Made by a program: the position numbers and the translations under genes
Origin: an uncultured Clostridia bacterium
GTDB lineage: Bacteria; Bacillota; Clostridia; Oscillospirales; Oscillospiraceae
NCBI GenBank assembly: GCA_947167725.1
Contig: CAMVJF010000094.1
Location: forward strand, 1 to 6,730
Length of the DNA stretch: 6,730 nucleotides
Direction: 5' to 3'
Notes under the pieces: generated by a model
Databases searched by the model: none
The model's input: only the letters and a program-made list of their open reading frames with translations
Told to the model about the DNA's origin: nothing
In this document: positions 1 through 5,128 of the stretch, piece by piece
Numbering within the stretch: position 1 is the stretch's first letter
Layout of the letters: each line of letters starts with the position of its first letter

Positions 1-46
1 TGCCGGGCTTCACAGGGCCGTTCCCTCCACCGCTCTTGATAAGGTG
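1..46 (-). promoter_or_regulatory. SAM-I (S-box) riboswitch, 5' part, cut by window edge
   Basis: Read on the minus strand, this stretch carries the conserved S-box blocks in order: CTTATCAAGAG, then GGTGGAGGGA, then GGCCC, then TGAAGCCCGGCA. These are the P1/P2 5' side and the core of the S-adenosylmethionine aptamer. The rest of the aptamer and its expression platform lie beyond position 1. In Firmicutes this riboswitch shuts off methionine and SAM biosynthesis or methionine-transport genes when SAM is plentiful, so such a gene is expected to the left. The aptamer begins about 10 nt after the predicted start of transcription from the promoter at 63-90, which fits a leader RNA. The family call is firm; the controlled gene is not visible. 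Confidence 0.94.
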
Positions 47-62
47 TTCAATTGTCGAGAGC

Positions 63-90
63 ATTATATCACAGGCGCGTGATTTGTCAA
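63..90 (-). promoter_or_regulatory. Sigma-A promoter for the SAM riboswitch transcript
   Basis: On the minus strand a perfect -35 TTGACA (90-85) is followed after 16 bp by a perfect -10 TATAAT (68-63). Transcription should start near position 56, just before the S-box aptamer. The promoter sits in the short gap after the stop codon of the lipoprotein gene on the same strand, so the left-hand gene has its own start and need not depend on read-through. A near-match to a Spo0A box (TGTCGAG, 53-59) overlaps the predicted start, but one mismatch in a 7-mer is weak evidence. Confidence 0.9.
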
Positions 91-104
91 CAGAAAACGA
101 AACA

Positions 105-1202
105 TTATCCCGCCTTGTCCTCCACGGCGGCATAGCGCATCTCGCGCCCGTCGGGCAGCACCAGCGCAAAGCACGGCTCGCCCGCCGCGGCCGCCTCCGG
201 CAGCTCGTCCGTGTGCAGATCGCCGTCGAGCATGCGGCAGCGCCGCGCCTCCGCGGCCGGGGCGAGGGAGGCGAGCTCGGCACGGAAGAGCGAGGAGAAG
301 GGCACGAGGACCTCCGTGCCGTCCGTCAGCGTCGCGCGGAGCTGCCAGCTGCCGTCCGCGGTGTACAGGTAATCCGGCACGCACGCGAGCGCGCCCTTGG
401 CGCGCTGCTCGGAGCCGTCCCGCAGCGAGAGCGCGCACAGCGCATAGCCCTCGCCCTCTGGCGTGAGGTACAGCAGCTTGTCACCGATCACCGCGAGCCC
501 ATCGGCCGCACCGGCCGTCAGACACAGATCGCTGCGGTCCGCGGGGCGGAAGAGATGCGCGCGGCCGTCCGCCGTCGCAGTGTAGAAGACGCCCTCGCCG
601 CAGACGTAGGCCCAGCTGCAGCCGTCGAGCAGCGTTTCCCGTTCCTCGCCGCGCAGAGCCAGCAGAACGCCGTCCTCAGTCAGACAGCAGAGCGCGCCGT
701 CGAAGAGCTGCACGCTGCGGCAGGGGGCGTCGAGCTCGATCCGGCGATCGGCGCCGTCGAAGAGCATGCTCTCCGGCCGCCCGTTCTCGCCGAGAAAGTA
801 CAGCCTTCCGCCGCGCTCGCAGAGATACGAGGCCTCAAAGCCGCGGCAGAGGATACTGGGGTCATAGAGCCCCAGATCGATCACGTCAAAATGTGCGAGC
901 GCGCTCTCTCCGGTCGCGAAGCGGCAGACGCTGAAATATTCCGCATCTGAGAACAACGCGCCGCGGCGGCAGAGATGGTTGAGCATCGCCTCGCTCTCCG
1001 CGTCTGTGAAAGGCGCGCCGAGCAGCGGGAAGACCGTCTCGGCCGGGATGCGCTCCGGCGCCGCCGGGTAAGCCGGCGCGGCCGTCTTCGCACCGCTCTG
1101 CGGCGAAGCATCGCCCTCCTCCGGCTCCGCGAAGAGCCCGCAGGCGCAGAGCGCGAGCAGCAGCAGGGCGCAGAGCGCCGCCGCGAGGATCCTTTTTTTC
1201 AT
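105..1202 (-). CDS. Putative lipoprotein with beta-propeller-like repeats
   Basis: A 365-residue exported lipoprotein of unknown function. The N-terminus has Lys-Lys-Arg, a hydrophobic stretch (about residues 5-19) and a lipobox Leu-Cys-Ala-Cys with the lipidated Cys at 21, followed by a low-complexity acidic/Ala/Pro linker to about residue 55. From about residue 125 to 300 there are short units spaced roughly 35-45 residues apart, of the form Gly-Gly-x-Leu-Tyr-Phe-Leu or Asp-Lys-Leu-Leu-Tyr-Leu followed by an acidic/Gly turn. This resembles the strands of beta-propeller or DUF5050-like surface proteins. I chose the ATG at 1202 rather than the in-frame ATG at 1247 because the signal peptide starts there and AAAGGCGG lies about 10 nt upstream. 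It is transcribed divergently from the ribonuclease gene. There is no clear terminator after it. Lipoprotein call strong; fold call tentative. Confidence 0.85.
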   Translation of the reverse strand: MKKRILAAALCALLLLALCACGLFAEPEEGDASPQSGAKTAAPAYPAAPERIPAETVFPLLGAPFTDAESEAMLNHLCRRGALFSDAEYFSVCRFATGESALAHFDVIDLGLYDPSILCRGFEASYLCERGGRLYFLGENGRPESMLFDGADRRIELDAPCRSVQLFDGALCCLTEDGVLLALRGEERETLLDGCSWAYVCGEGVFYTATADGRAHLFRPADRSDLCLTAGAADGLAVIGDKLLYLTPEGEGYALCALSLRDGSEQRAKGALACVPDYLYTADGSWQLRATLTDGTEVLVPFSSLFRAELASLAPAAEARRCRMLDGDLHTDELPEAAAAGEPCFALVLPDGREMRYAAVEDKAG

Positions 1203-1255
1203 CGAAAACCGCCGCCTTTCCGTGCGTGGGGCGTATCGCCCGCCCATCGTCTGTC

Positions 1256-1284
1256 ATTTTAGCACAGATCTTGTCGGAAGGCAA
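1256..1284 (-). promoter_or_regulatory. Extended -10 promoter of the lipoprotein gene
   Basis: On the minus strand, -35 TTGCCT (1284-1279), a 17-bp spacer, and -10 TAAAAT (1261-1256) preceded by TGC, an extended -10 motif. The start of transcription would be near 1249, about 45 nt before the ATG at 1202. The -35 abuts the -35 of the opposite promoter. Confidence 0.65.
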
Positions 1285-1314
1285 TTGCGCGCGGGCGCGG
1301 CGCTGTGGTAAAAT
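1285..1314 (+). promoter_or_regulatory. Extended -10 promoter of the ribonuclease gene
   Basis: -35 TTGCGC (1285-1290), an 18-bp spacer, and -10 TAAAAT (1309-1314) preceded by TGG, giving the TGn extended -10 element. It would give a GC-rich leader of about 70 nt before the ATG at 1393. The -35 hexamers of this and the divergent promoter meet within the palindrome GCAATTGC (1281-1288). Confidence 0.6.
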
Positions 1315-1392
1315 AGCTGCAGAAACATCAGCCCGGCGGGAGACCCGCGCTCCGGATCGCCCCGCCCGACTTACCCAAAGGACGGAAAGCCC

Positions 1393-1920
1393 ATGAAAAA
1401 ACTGCTGCGTTCGCTCCTGACGCTCGCGCTGATCCTCGCGCTGCTCTTCGCGCTCGAGGCCCTGTTCCCGAACTTCCTCCAGAGTCTGAGCCCCGCGTCG
1501 TCCCCGGACGCGCGCCCCGCGGCGACGGCGGGACCCGACGCGTCCCCGCCCTCGGACGGCGGCGGCGCCATGCCTGACGAGGACGGAGAATACGACAGGA
1601 AGGACGAGCTTGCGCTCTACATCCACCTCTACGGCCACCTGCCCGGCAACTTCGTCACCAAGCGCGAGGCGGAGGCCGCGGGTTGGAACGGCGGCTCGCT
1701 CGAGAGCGTCCTGCCCGGCAAATGCATCGGCGGCGACCGCTTCGGCAACCGCGAGGGCCTGCTGCCGAAGGCGAAGGGGAGGACCTGGACGGAGTGCGAC
1801 GTCGGCACGCTCGGCCGCGTCTCGCGCGGCGCGAAGCGCATCGTTTTTTCCAACGACGGGCTGATCTATTACAGCCCGGACCACTACGAGAGCTTCGAGC
1901 TGCTCTACGGCGAGCCGTAG
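1393..1920 (+). CDS. Secreted/anchored barnase-family guanyl-preferring ribonuclease
   Basis: A 175-residue member of the N1/T1 ribonuclease family, close to barnase, which cleaves single-stranded RNA after guanosine via a 2',3'-cyclic phosphate. Residues 1-30 form a positively charged signal sequence or membrane anchor. Residues 31-65 are a Pro/Ala/Ser/Asp-rich linker. Residues about 70-172 are the catalytic domain. It keeps the barnase landmarks: LPGNFVTK with Lys90 (barnase K27), PGKCIGGD, NREG with Arg120 (R59), RTWTECD with Glu134 (E73, general base), Arg149 (R87) and DHY with His164 (H102, general acid). It is therefore expected to be active outside the membrane. AAAGGA at 1377-1382 is the ribosome site. 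No barstar-like inhibitor gene is seen in this window. It may serve nutrient scavenging or competition; neither can be decided from sequence. Family call very secure; I avoid a species-specific symbol. Confidence 0.93.
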   Translation: MKKLLRSLLTLALILALLFALEALFPNFLQSLSPASSPDARPAATAGPDASPPSDGGGAMPDEDGEYDRKDELALYIHLYGHLPGNFVTKREAEAAGWNGGSLESVLPGKCIGGDRFGNREGLLPKAKGRTWTECDVGTLGRVSRGAKRIVFSNDGLIYYSPDHYESFELLYGEP

Positions 1921-1947
1921 ACGTCGGCCGGCTTCGGATGATCACAC

Positions 1948-1985
1948 AAGGGGCGTCGAACGAGCGCGGTTTTCGACGCCCCTTT
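1948..1985 (+). terminator. Terminator-like hairpin after the ribonuclease gene
   Basis: A perfect 13-bp stem (1948-1960 with 1972-1984, left arm AAGGGGCGTCGAA) with an 11-nt loop lies 27 nt after the ribonuclease stop codon. The following run is short (TTTCCT), so it is a suboptimal U-tract. It probably separates ribonuclease transcription from spo0A. Both arms contain a 6-of-7 match to the Spo0A box (CGTCGAA and its complement), which may be chance. Confidence 0.7.
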
Positions 1986-1999
1986 CCTCGGCCCGATCA

Positions 2000-2016
2000 T
2001 TCGACAAAATTCGACA
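2000..2016. promoter_or_regulatory. Tandem Spo0A-binding (0A) boxes, 10 bp apart
   Basis: Two exact copies of TTCGACA (complement of the 0A box TGTCGAA) occur at 2000-2006 and 2010-2016, in the same orientation and exactly 10 bp apart, one helical turn. Tandem 0A boxes at this spacing are the arrangement bound by a Spo0A C-domain dimer at the Bacillus abrB promoter. They lie upstream of both candidate spo0A promoters, so autoregulation is the natural reading. Confidence 0.8.
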
Positions 2017-2044
2017 CGTGCGGAACGAAAAAACCGAAAAACTT

Positions 2045-2051
2045 TGTCGAA
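2045..2051. promoter_or_regulatory. Spo0A box
   Basis: Exact TGTCGAA, inside the extended consensus-like TTTGTCGAAG. It sits immediately upstream of the -35 (2057-2062) of the first candidate spo0A promoter, a position suited to activation by Spo0A~P. Confidence 0.75.
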
Positions 2052-2056
2052 GCCTC

Positions 2057-2085
2057 TTGGAAACAGAAGGAGATTGTCATATTAT
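2057..2085 (+). promoter_or_regulatory. Candidate spo0A promoter 1 (sigma-A type)
   Basis: TTGGAA (2057-2062), 17-bp spacer, TATTAT (2080-2085). The -10 matches five of six consensus bases and the -35 four of six. A 0A box ends 5 bp upstream of the -35. The predicted leader would be about 135 nt. Confidence 0.5.
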
Positions 2086-2106
2086 GTCAACAAGTTCTCC
2101 GCCGAA

Positions 2107-2113
2107 TTCGACA
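2107..2113. promoter_or_regulatory. Spo0A box
   Basis: Exact TTCGACA within AATTCGACAG. It lies downstream of candidate promoter 1 and 9 bp upstream of the -35 of candidate promoter 2, so binding could repress the first and activate the second, as in a promoter switch. Confidence 0.7.
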
Positions 2114-2121
2114 GCGTTCTG

Positions 2122-2150
2122 TTGTTTGAGAGTGTCAATTATGGTAAATT
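2122..2150 (+). promoter_or_regulatory. Candidate spo0A promoter 2 (extended -10)
   Basis: TTGTTT (2122-2127), 17-bp spacer, TAAATT (2145-2150) preceded by TGG (extended -10). The hexamers are only partial matches (three and four of six), so this is weaker than candidate 1, but it is bracketed by exact 0A boxes at 2107 and 2154. I could not find a proper sigma-H promoter (AGGA...GAAT at the right spacing), which Bacillus spo0A uses. Confidence 0.35.
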
Positions 2151-2153
2151 ACC

Positions 2154-2160
2154 TTCGACA
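2154..2160. promoter_or_regulatory. Spo0A box at the presumed start site
   Basis: Exact TTCGACA. It begins 4 bp after the -10 of candidate promoter 2, over the expected transcription start, a location typical of repression. It is the last of five exact boxes within 161 bp. Confidence 0.7.
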
Positions 2161-2226
2161 GACCGGTAAATGACCTGCTAAAAGTCAGGATCGCCCCGCA
2201 CATCGTTTTTTGGGAGGATAACACTT

Positions 2227-3024
2227 ATGGAAACCAAGACCCGCATACTCATCGCCGACCCCAATCCCGATTTTTCGTCTCTTCTCTCCGACCTCATCGC
2301 GGGTGAAAAGGATATGGAGGTGGCGGGCGCGGCCGACAACGGCGTCGACGCGCTCGCGCTTCTGGGCGAGCTGAAGCCGGACGTGCTGCTGCTCGACCTC
2401 GTTCTGAGCAAGCTCGACGGGCTCGAGCTGCTGCGCCGCATCGGCGAGACCGGCGCGAAGCCGCATATCATCGTGCTCTCCGGCTTTGTGAACAGCAAGG
2501 TCGTGAGCGAATGCTCCGCGCTCGGCGCGGACTACTTCATCTCCAAGCCCTGCGACCCGGCGGCGCTGCTCGGCCGGGTGCGCCAGCTCTGCGGCGAGGC
2601 GCGCGACGAGGGCGCGGCGGGCGGCTATGAGCTTGCCGCGGCGGACCGCCGTCGCAGCGAGGCGGGGCTCGAGAGCGTCGTGACCGACATCATCCACGAG
2701 ATCGGCGTGCCCGCGCACATCAAGGGCTATCAGTATCTGCGCGAGGCGATCATCCTGACGATCAAGGACATGGACATGATCAATGCCGTCACCAAGGTGC
2801 TTTATCCCGAGGTCGCGCGCCGCTTTTCCACGACGCCCAGCCGCGTCGAGCGCGCTATCCGCCACGCGATCGAGGTGGCCTGGGACCGCGGCGATCTCGA
2901 AGTGCTGCAGAAGTTCTTCGGCTACACGGTCTCGAACATCAAGGGAAAGCCCACGAACAGCGAGTTCATCGCCATGATCGCGGACCACCTGAGCCTCAAG
3001 CAGAAGCAGGGCGCGATGTATTGA
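2227..3024 (+). CDS. spo0A: Spo0A, master response regulator of sporulation
   Basis: A 265-residue transcription factor that, when phosphorylated, binds 0A boxes and commits the cell to sporulation. Residues 5-124 are the receiver domain: phosphoacceptor Asp57 (VLLLD), Ser85 of the switch, Lys107 (SKP). Residues about 130-147 are a linker. Residues 148-262 are the Spo0A_C DNA-binding domain, with the near-invariant TTPSRVERAIRHAIEVAW (203-220), including the recognition helix, and GYTVS and KPTNSEFIAM further on. Start: ATG with GGGAGG at 2212-2217, 9 nt upstream. Oddities: the acidic pair normally written Asp-Asp-Asn reads Asp11-Pro12-Asn13, and the usual Met-Pro after the phosphoacceptor is Leu-Ser. 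The DNA-binding half looks fully standard. The gene is monocistronic, with its own promoter region and a strong terminator; spoIVB, the common upstream neighbour, is absent here. Identification is secure. Confidence 0.98.
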   Translation: METKTRILIADPNPDFSSLLSDLIAGEKDMEVAGAADNGVDALALLGELKPDVLLLDLVLSKLDGLELLRRIGETGAKPHIIVLSGFVNSKVVSECSALGADYFISKPCDPAALLGRVRQLCGEARDEGAAGGYELAAADRRRSEAGLESVVTDIIHEIGVPAHIKGYQYLREAIILTIKDMDMINAVTKVLYPEVARRFSTTPSRVERAIRHAIEVAWDRGDLEVLQKFFGYTVSNIKGKPTNSEFIAMIADHLSLKQKQGAMY

Positions 3025-3063
3025 GCTTCGGCCTCCGGCGGCGCGCCGCGCCTGCACAAAGCA

Positions 3064-3092
3064 GTCATCCCGAGCGGAGCGAAGGATCTTTT
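3064..3092. repeat. Dispersed-repeat-like element (HPERSEG type)
   Basis: The stretch starting GTCATCCCGAGCGGAGCGAA and continuing to GGATCTTTT matches a well-known intergenic repeat type found many times in various bacterial genomes, often mistranslated as HPERSEGS. Only one copy is in this window, so the repeat status comes from recognition, not from comparison here. Its right half forms the left arm of the spo0A terminator. Confidence 0.6.
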
Positions 3093-3134
3093 CCCGCGGA
3101 GCGAACGCGGAGAAGGGTCCTTCGCCGTTTTTTT
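3079..3134 (+). terminator. Intrinsic terminator of spo0A
   Basis: A 14-bp stem with a few G-T pairs (3079-3092 with 3112-3125, outer arm GCGAAGGA/TCCTTCGC), one C-A mismatch, then a 5-bp CCGCG/CGCGG inner stem with a 7-nt loop. It is followed by CG and a run of seven T (3128-3134). This is a classic rho-independent terminator 54 nt after the spo0A stop. It isolates spo0A from the operon downstream. Confidence 0.9.
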
Positions 3135-3183
3135 GCCTCCCCGCGCCGCGGAGGCGTGCGGATCTGCGTTTTTCCCTTTGCTT

Positions 3184-3211
3184 TTGACATAAAAATATGG
3201 TATTATACAAT
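3184..3211 (+). promoter_or_regulatory. Sigma-A promoter of the three-gene membrane operon
   Basis: Perfect -35 TTGACA (3184-3189), 16-bp spacer, -10 TACAAT (3206-3211). The region is a sharp AT-rich island in GC-rich DNA. Transcription would start near 3218, leaving a leader of about 53 nt. No exact 0A box is nearby, so direct Spo0A control is not supported here. Confidence 0.88.
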
Positions 3212-3214
3212 TTA

Positions 3215-3239
3215 GCTCTTCGCCGGGAGGCGGAAGAGC
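3215..3239 (+). other. Hairpin at the 5' end of the operon mRNA
   Basis: GCTCTTC (3215-3221) pairs with GAAGAGC (3233-3239), extended by GCC/GGC with one bulged G and a GGGA loop. It lies at the very start of the predicted transcript; if transcription starts at 3217-3218 the first few bases of the stem would be missing. It could stabilise the mRNA. There is no T-run after it, so it is not a terminator. Confidence 0.5.
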
Positions 3240-3270
3240 AAAGTACGACGAAAACCCGGGAGAGAAAACC

Positions 3271-3963
3271 ATGCTCTACGCTCTTGCGGGGCTGCTCGGC
3301 CTCTGCGCCGCGGCCCTGATCGTCTTTCATAAAAAGCTCTCGCTGCGCGTCGGCTGCTATGTCGCCGCGCTGCTCTGCGCCGCGGCGGCCTTCGCGCTGG
3401 CCGGGCTCGGGGCGCAGCGCGGCGTGCTCGCCGTGCGCGCCGCTTCCTCGCCGGAGGAGACGGTCGAGGCCTTCTTCGCCGCGCTCTGCCGCGGCGACGG
3501 CGAGGCGGCGGCCGCGTATCTCGACGGCGGCGCGGACATGAATCTCACGGCCGAGCCCGAGGACGAGGTCACGGCGGCGCTGCAGAGCGCCGTGCGCGCG
3601 AGCTACGCCTGCCGCCTCCTGGGGAGCTCCGAGCAGAAGGGCCTCGAGGCCGTGCAGCGCGCGGAGTTCACGGCGCTGGACGTCGGCGCGATGCAGGGCG
3701 AGCTGCGCGAGCGTGTGCTTGCCGATCTCGAGCGCTGGGTCGAGGAGCGCGCCTACGACGCGGTCTATGACGAGAACGACCAGTACCGCCCCGAGATCAC
3801 CGACGAGGCCTATCGCGACGCGGTCTTCGCGGCGCTGGAGCACAGCGGCGACTTCGCGCGCACCGAGGAGCTGACGCTCCGGCTGCGCTGCGACGATGAG
3901 GGCTGGCACATCCTGCCCGACGCCGCGCTGCTGCGGGCCATGAACGGCTACCTGGCCGACTGA
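3271..3963 (+). CDS. Two-TM protein with small exported domain, function unknown
   Basis: A 230-residue protein I cannot assign to a named family with confidence. Two hydrophobic helices (about residues 2-19 and 28-48) are joined by a short basic loop (His-Lys-Lys), so the C-terminal domain should lie on the same side as the N-terminus, probably outside. The segment from residue 60, with Glu-Glu-Thr-Val-Glu-Ala-Phe-Phe-Ala-Ala-Leu and an Ala-rich helix ending in Tyr-Leu-Asp, looks like the start of an NTF2-like/DUF4878 fold, and the end (Asp-Glu-Gly-Trp-His-Ile-Leu-Pro-Asp) is the typical last strand of such folds. GGGAGAG at 3258-3264 is the ribosome site. It is the first gene of an operon: the next gene begins 19 bp after its stop. 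Fold assignment is inference. Confidence 0.85.
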   Translation: MLYALAGLLGLCAAALIVFHKKLSLRVGCYVAALLCAAAAFALAGLGAQRGVLAVRAASSPEETVEAFFAALCRGDGEAAAAYLDGGADMNLTAEPEDEVTAALQSAVRASYACRLLGSSEQKGLEAVQRAEFTALDVGAMQGELRERVLADLERWVEERAYDAVYDENDQYRPEITDEAYRDAVFAALEHSGDFARTEELTLRLRCDDEGWHILPDAALLRAMNGYLAD

Positions 3964-3982
3964 GGGGAGGGGAGAGCATACC

Positions 3983-5128
3983 ATGGACATGAACGAACGT
4001 CCCGCGCGGCGGCCCTTCCTTGCCGCGGGGCTCGCGCTGGTGCTGATGAGCCTGCTTTGTGCGCTCGCCCTCGTGCCGTTGATCCACCTGCCCGCGCAGA
4101 GCGATCCCTCCTCCGGCCGCGGCCGCGACCTCTCCGCAGGCTTCGAGAGCGGCGCGAACAACATCAAGAGCGGCGCGCTCGACGGCCTGACCTACATCCG
4201 CAAGATCTACAAGATCCCCGAGTCCGATCCGGTCGCTCCCGCGCCCGATCCGGCGAACTTCGGCCACACGACCGACCCGGCCGTGATCCGCGCCGTCATC
4301 GACAAGGCCTCCGTCCTGCTCGAGGGACAGGACACGGTCTGGAACGAGGAGATCGAGCTCTATCCCCGCGCCGAATACACCTACTACTACGACGAGACCA
4401 TCCTCGCCATCGCGTGGAAGGAAAAGATCAAGGGCAAGAGCTGCACCTTCGCGGAGGTCCGCATTGCCGACGGCTCCCAGCTGCGCCGCTGCCTCTCCGG
4501 CGACGGCTATGACTCGCGCGTGCGGGAATACGGCTCGCGCCTCGCGGCGAACGCCAACGCGATCGTCGCGACGAACGGGGACTTCTACGCCTTCCGTCCC
4601 TACGGCATCACGGTCTACCAGCGCCAGGTCTACCGCTTTGAGCCGAAGCTGCTCGACACCTGCTTCTTTACTGCGGACGGCGACATGCTGCTCGTGCCCG
4701 CCGACACCTTTACGACGCGCGAGGAGGTCGAGGACTACGTCCGCGAAAACGACGTGACCTTTTCCCTCGCCTTCGGCCCGATCACGATCCGGGACGGCGA
4801 GCTGCTCAAGATCGACCGCTACCGCATCGGCGAGATCAACGACATCTACTCGCGCTCCACGATCGGCATGGTCGACAAGCTGCACTATCTGATGATGACG
4901 ATCAACATCGACCGCGGCGCCGCCCTGCCGGCCAAGCTGGCCGACGCCTCGCAAATCATGTACGACAAGGGCTGCATCAAGGCCTATACCCTCGACGGTG
5001 GCCAGACCGCCGAGCTCTGGATGGACGGCCATATCCTCAACTCCATCGACTGGAGCTCCGAGCGCCAGGTCAGCGATATCCTCTATTTTGCCACGGCGCT
5101 GCCGTCCGAAGGGAGGCGCGAAGGATGA
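3983..5128 (+). CDS. Membrane-anchored phosphodiester glycosidase (NAGPA/DUF2233)
   Basis: A 381-residue protein of the NAGPA family (Pfam PF09992), whose animal member removes GlcNAc from a GlcNAc-phosphodiester. Bacterial members are thought to act on envelope or exopolysaccharide phosphodiesters. One membrane anchor (about residues 12-36) follows an Arg-rich cytoplasmic tip, then a disordered stretch, then the catalytic domain from about residue 120 to 372. Family motifs: NAIVATNGDFY (192-202), SRSTIGM (290-296) and LDGGQTAELWMDG (337-349). The Gln-Thr after Asp-Gly-Gly is the form usual in clostridial members. GGAGG at 3967-3971 serves the ATG at 3983; a second ATG at 3989 is possible. 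The stop overlaps the next start as ATGA, indicating coupled translation. Substrate unknown. Confidence 0.92.
   Translation: MDMNERPARRPFLAAGLALVLMSLLCALALVPLIHLPAQSDPSSGRGRDLSAGFESGANNIKSGALDGLTYIRKIYKIPESDPVAPAPDPANFGHTTDPAVIRAVIDKASVLLEGQDTVWNEEIELYPRAEYTYYYDETILAIAWKEKIKGKSCTFAEVRIADGSQLRRCLSGDGYDSRVREYGSRLAANANAIVATNGDFYAFRPYGITVYQRQVYRFEPKLLDTCFFTADGDMLLVPADTFTTREEVEDYVRENDVTFSLAFGPITIRDGELLKIDRYRIGEINDIYSRSTIGMVDKLHYLMMTINIDRGAALPAKLADASQIMYDKGCIKAYTLDGGQTAELWMDGHILNSIDWSSERQVSDILYFATALPSEGRREG

Noticed and set aside
53..59. 0A box over the riboswitch transcription start (TGTCGAG)
   Set aside because: One mismatch in seven and isolated, unlike the exact clustered boxes near spo0A.
36..950. 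Plus-strand frame opposite the lipoprotein gene
   Set aside because: Starts inside the riboswitch region on the opposite strand, has no ribosome site, and is a low-complexity shadow of a gene with a clear signal peptide and lipobox.
1203..1247. Longer start for the lipoprotein gene at 1247
   Set aside because: It would add 15 charged residues before the signal peptide, and transcription from the promoter at 1256-1284 would begin almost at that ATG.
1331..1370. Structured leader of the ribonuclease mRNA (GGCGGG/CCCGCC pairing)
   Set aside because: Only about 6 bp of pairing in very GC-rich DNA; no known riboswitch core recognised.
2067..2108. Sigma-H promoter for spo0A (AGGAG at 2068, GAATT at 2104)
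   Set aside because: The gap between the two elements is about twice the normal spacing, so they cannot form one promoter.
2185..4167. Long open frame on the minus strand (660 codons) opposite spo0A and the next gene
   Set aside because: It is antisense to genes with clear family motifs and its Arg/Ala/Gly/Leu-rich translation is typical of a GC-rich shadow frame; it also crosses a terminator and a promoter.
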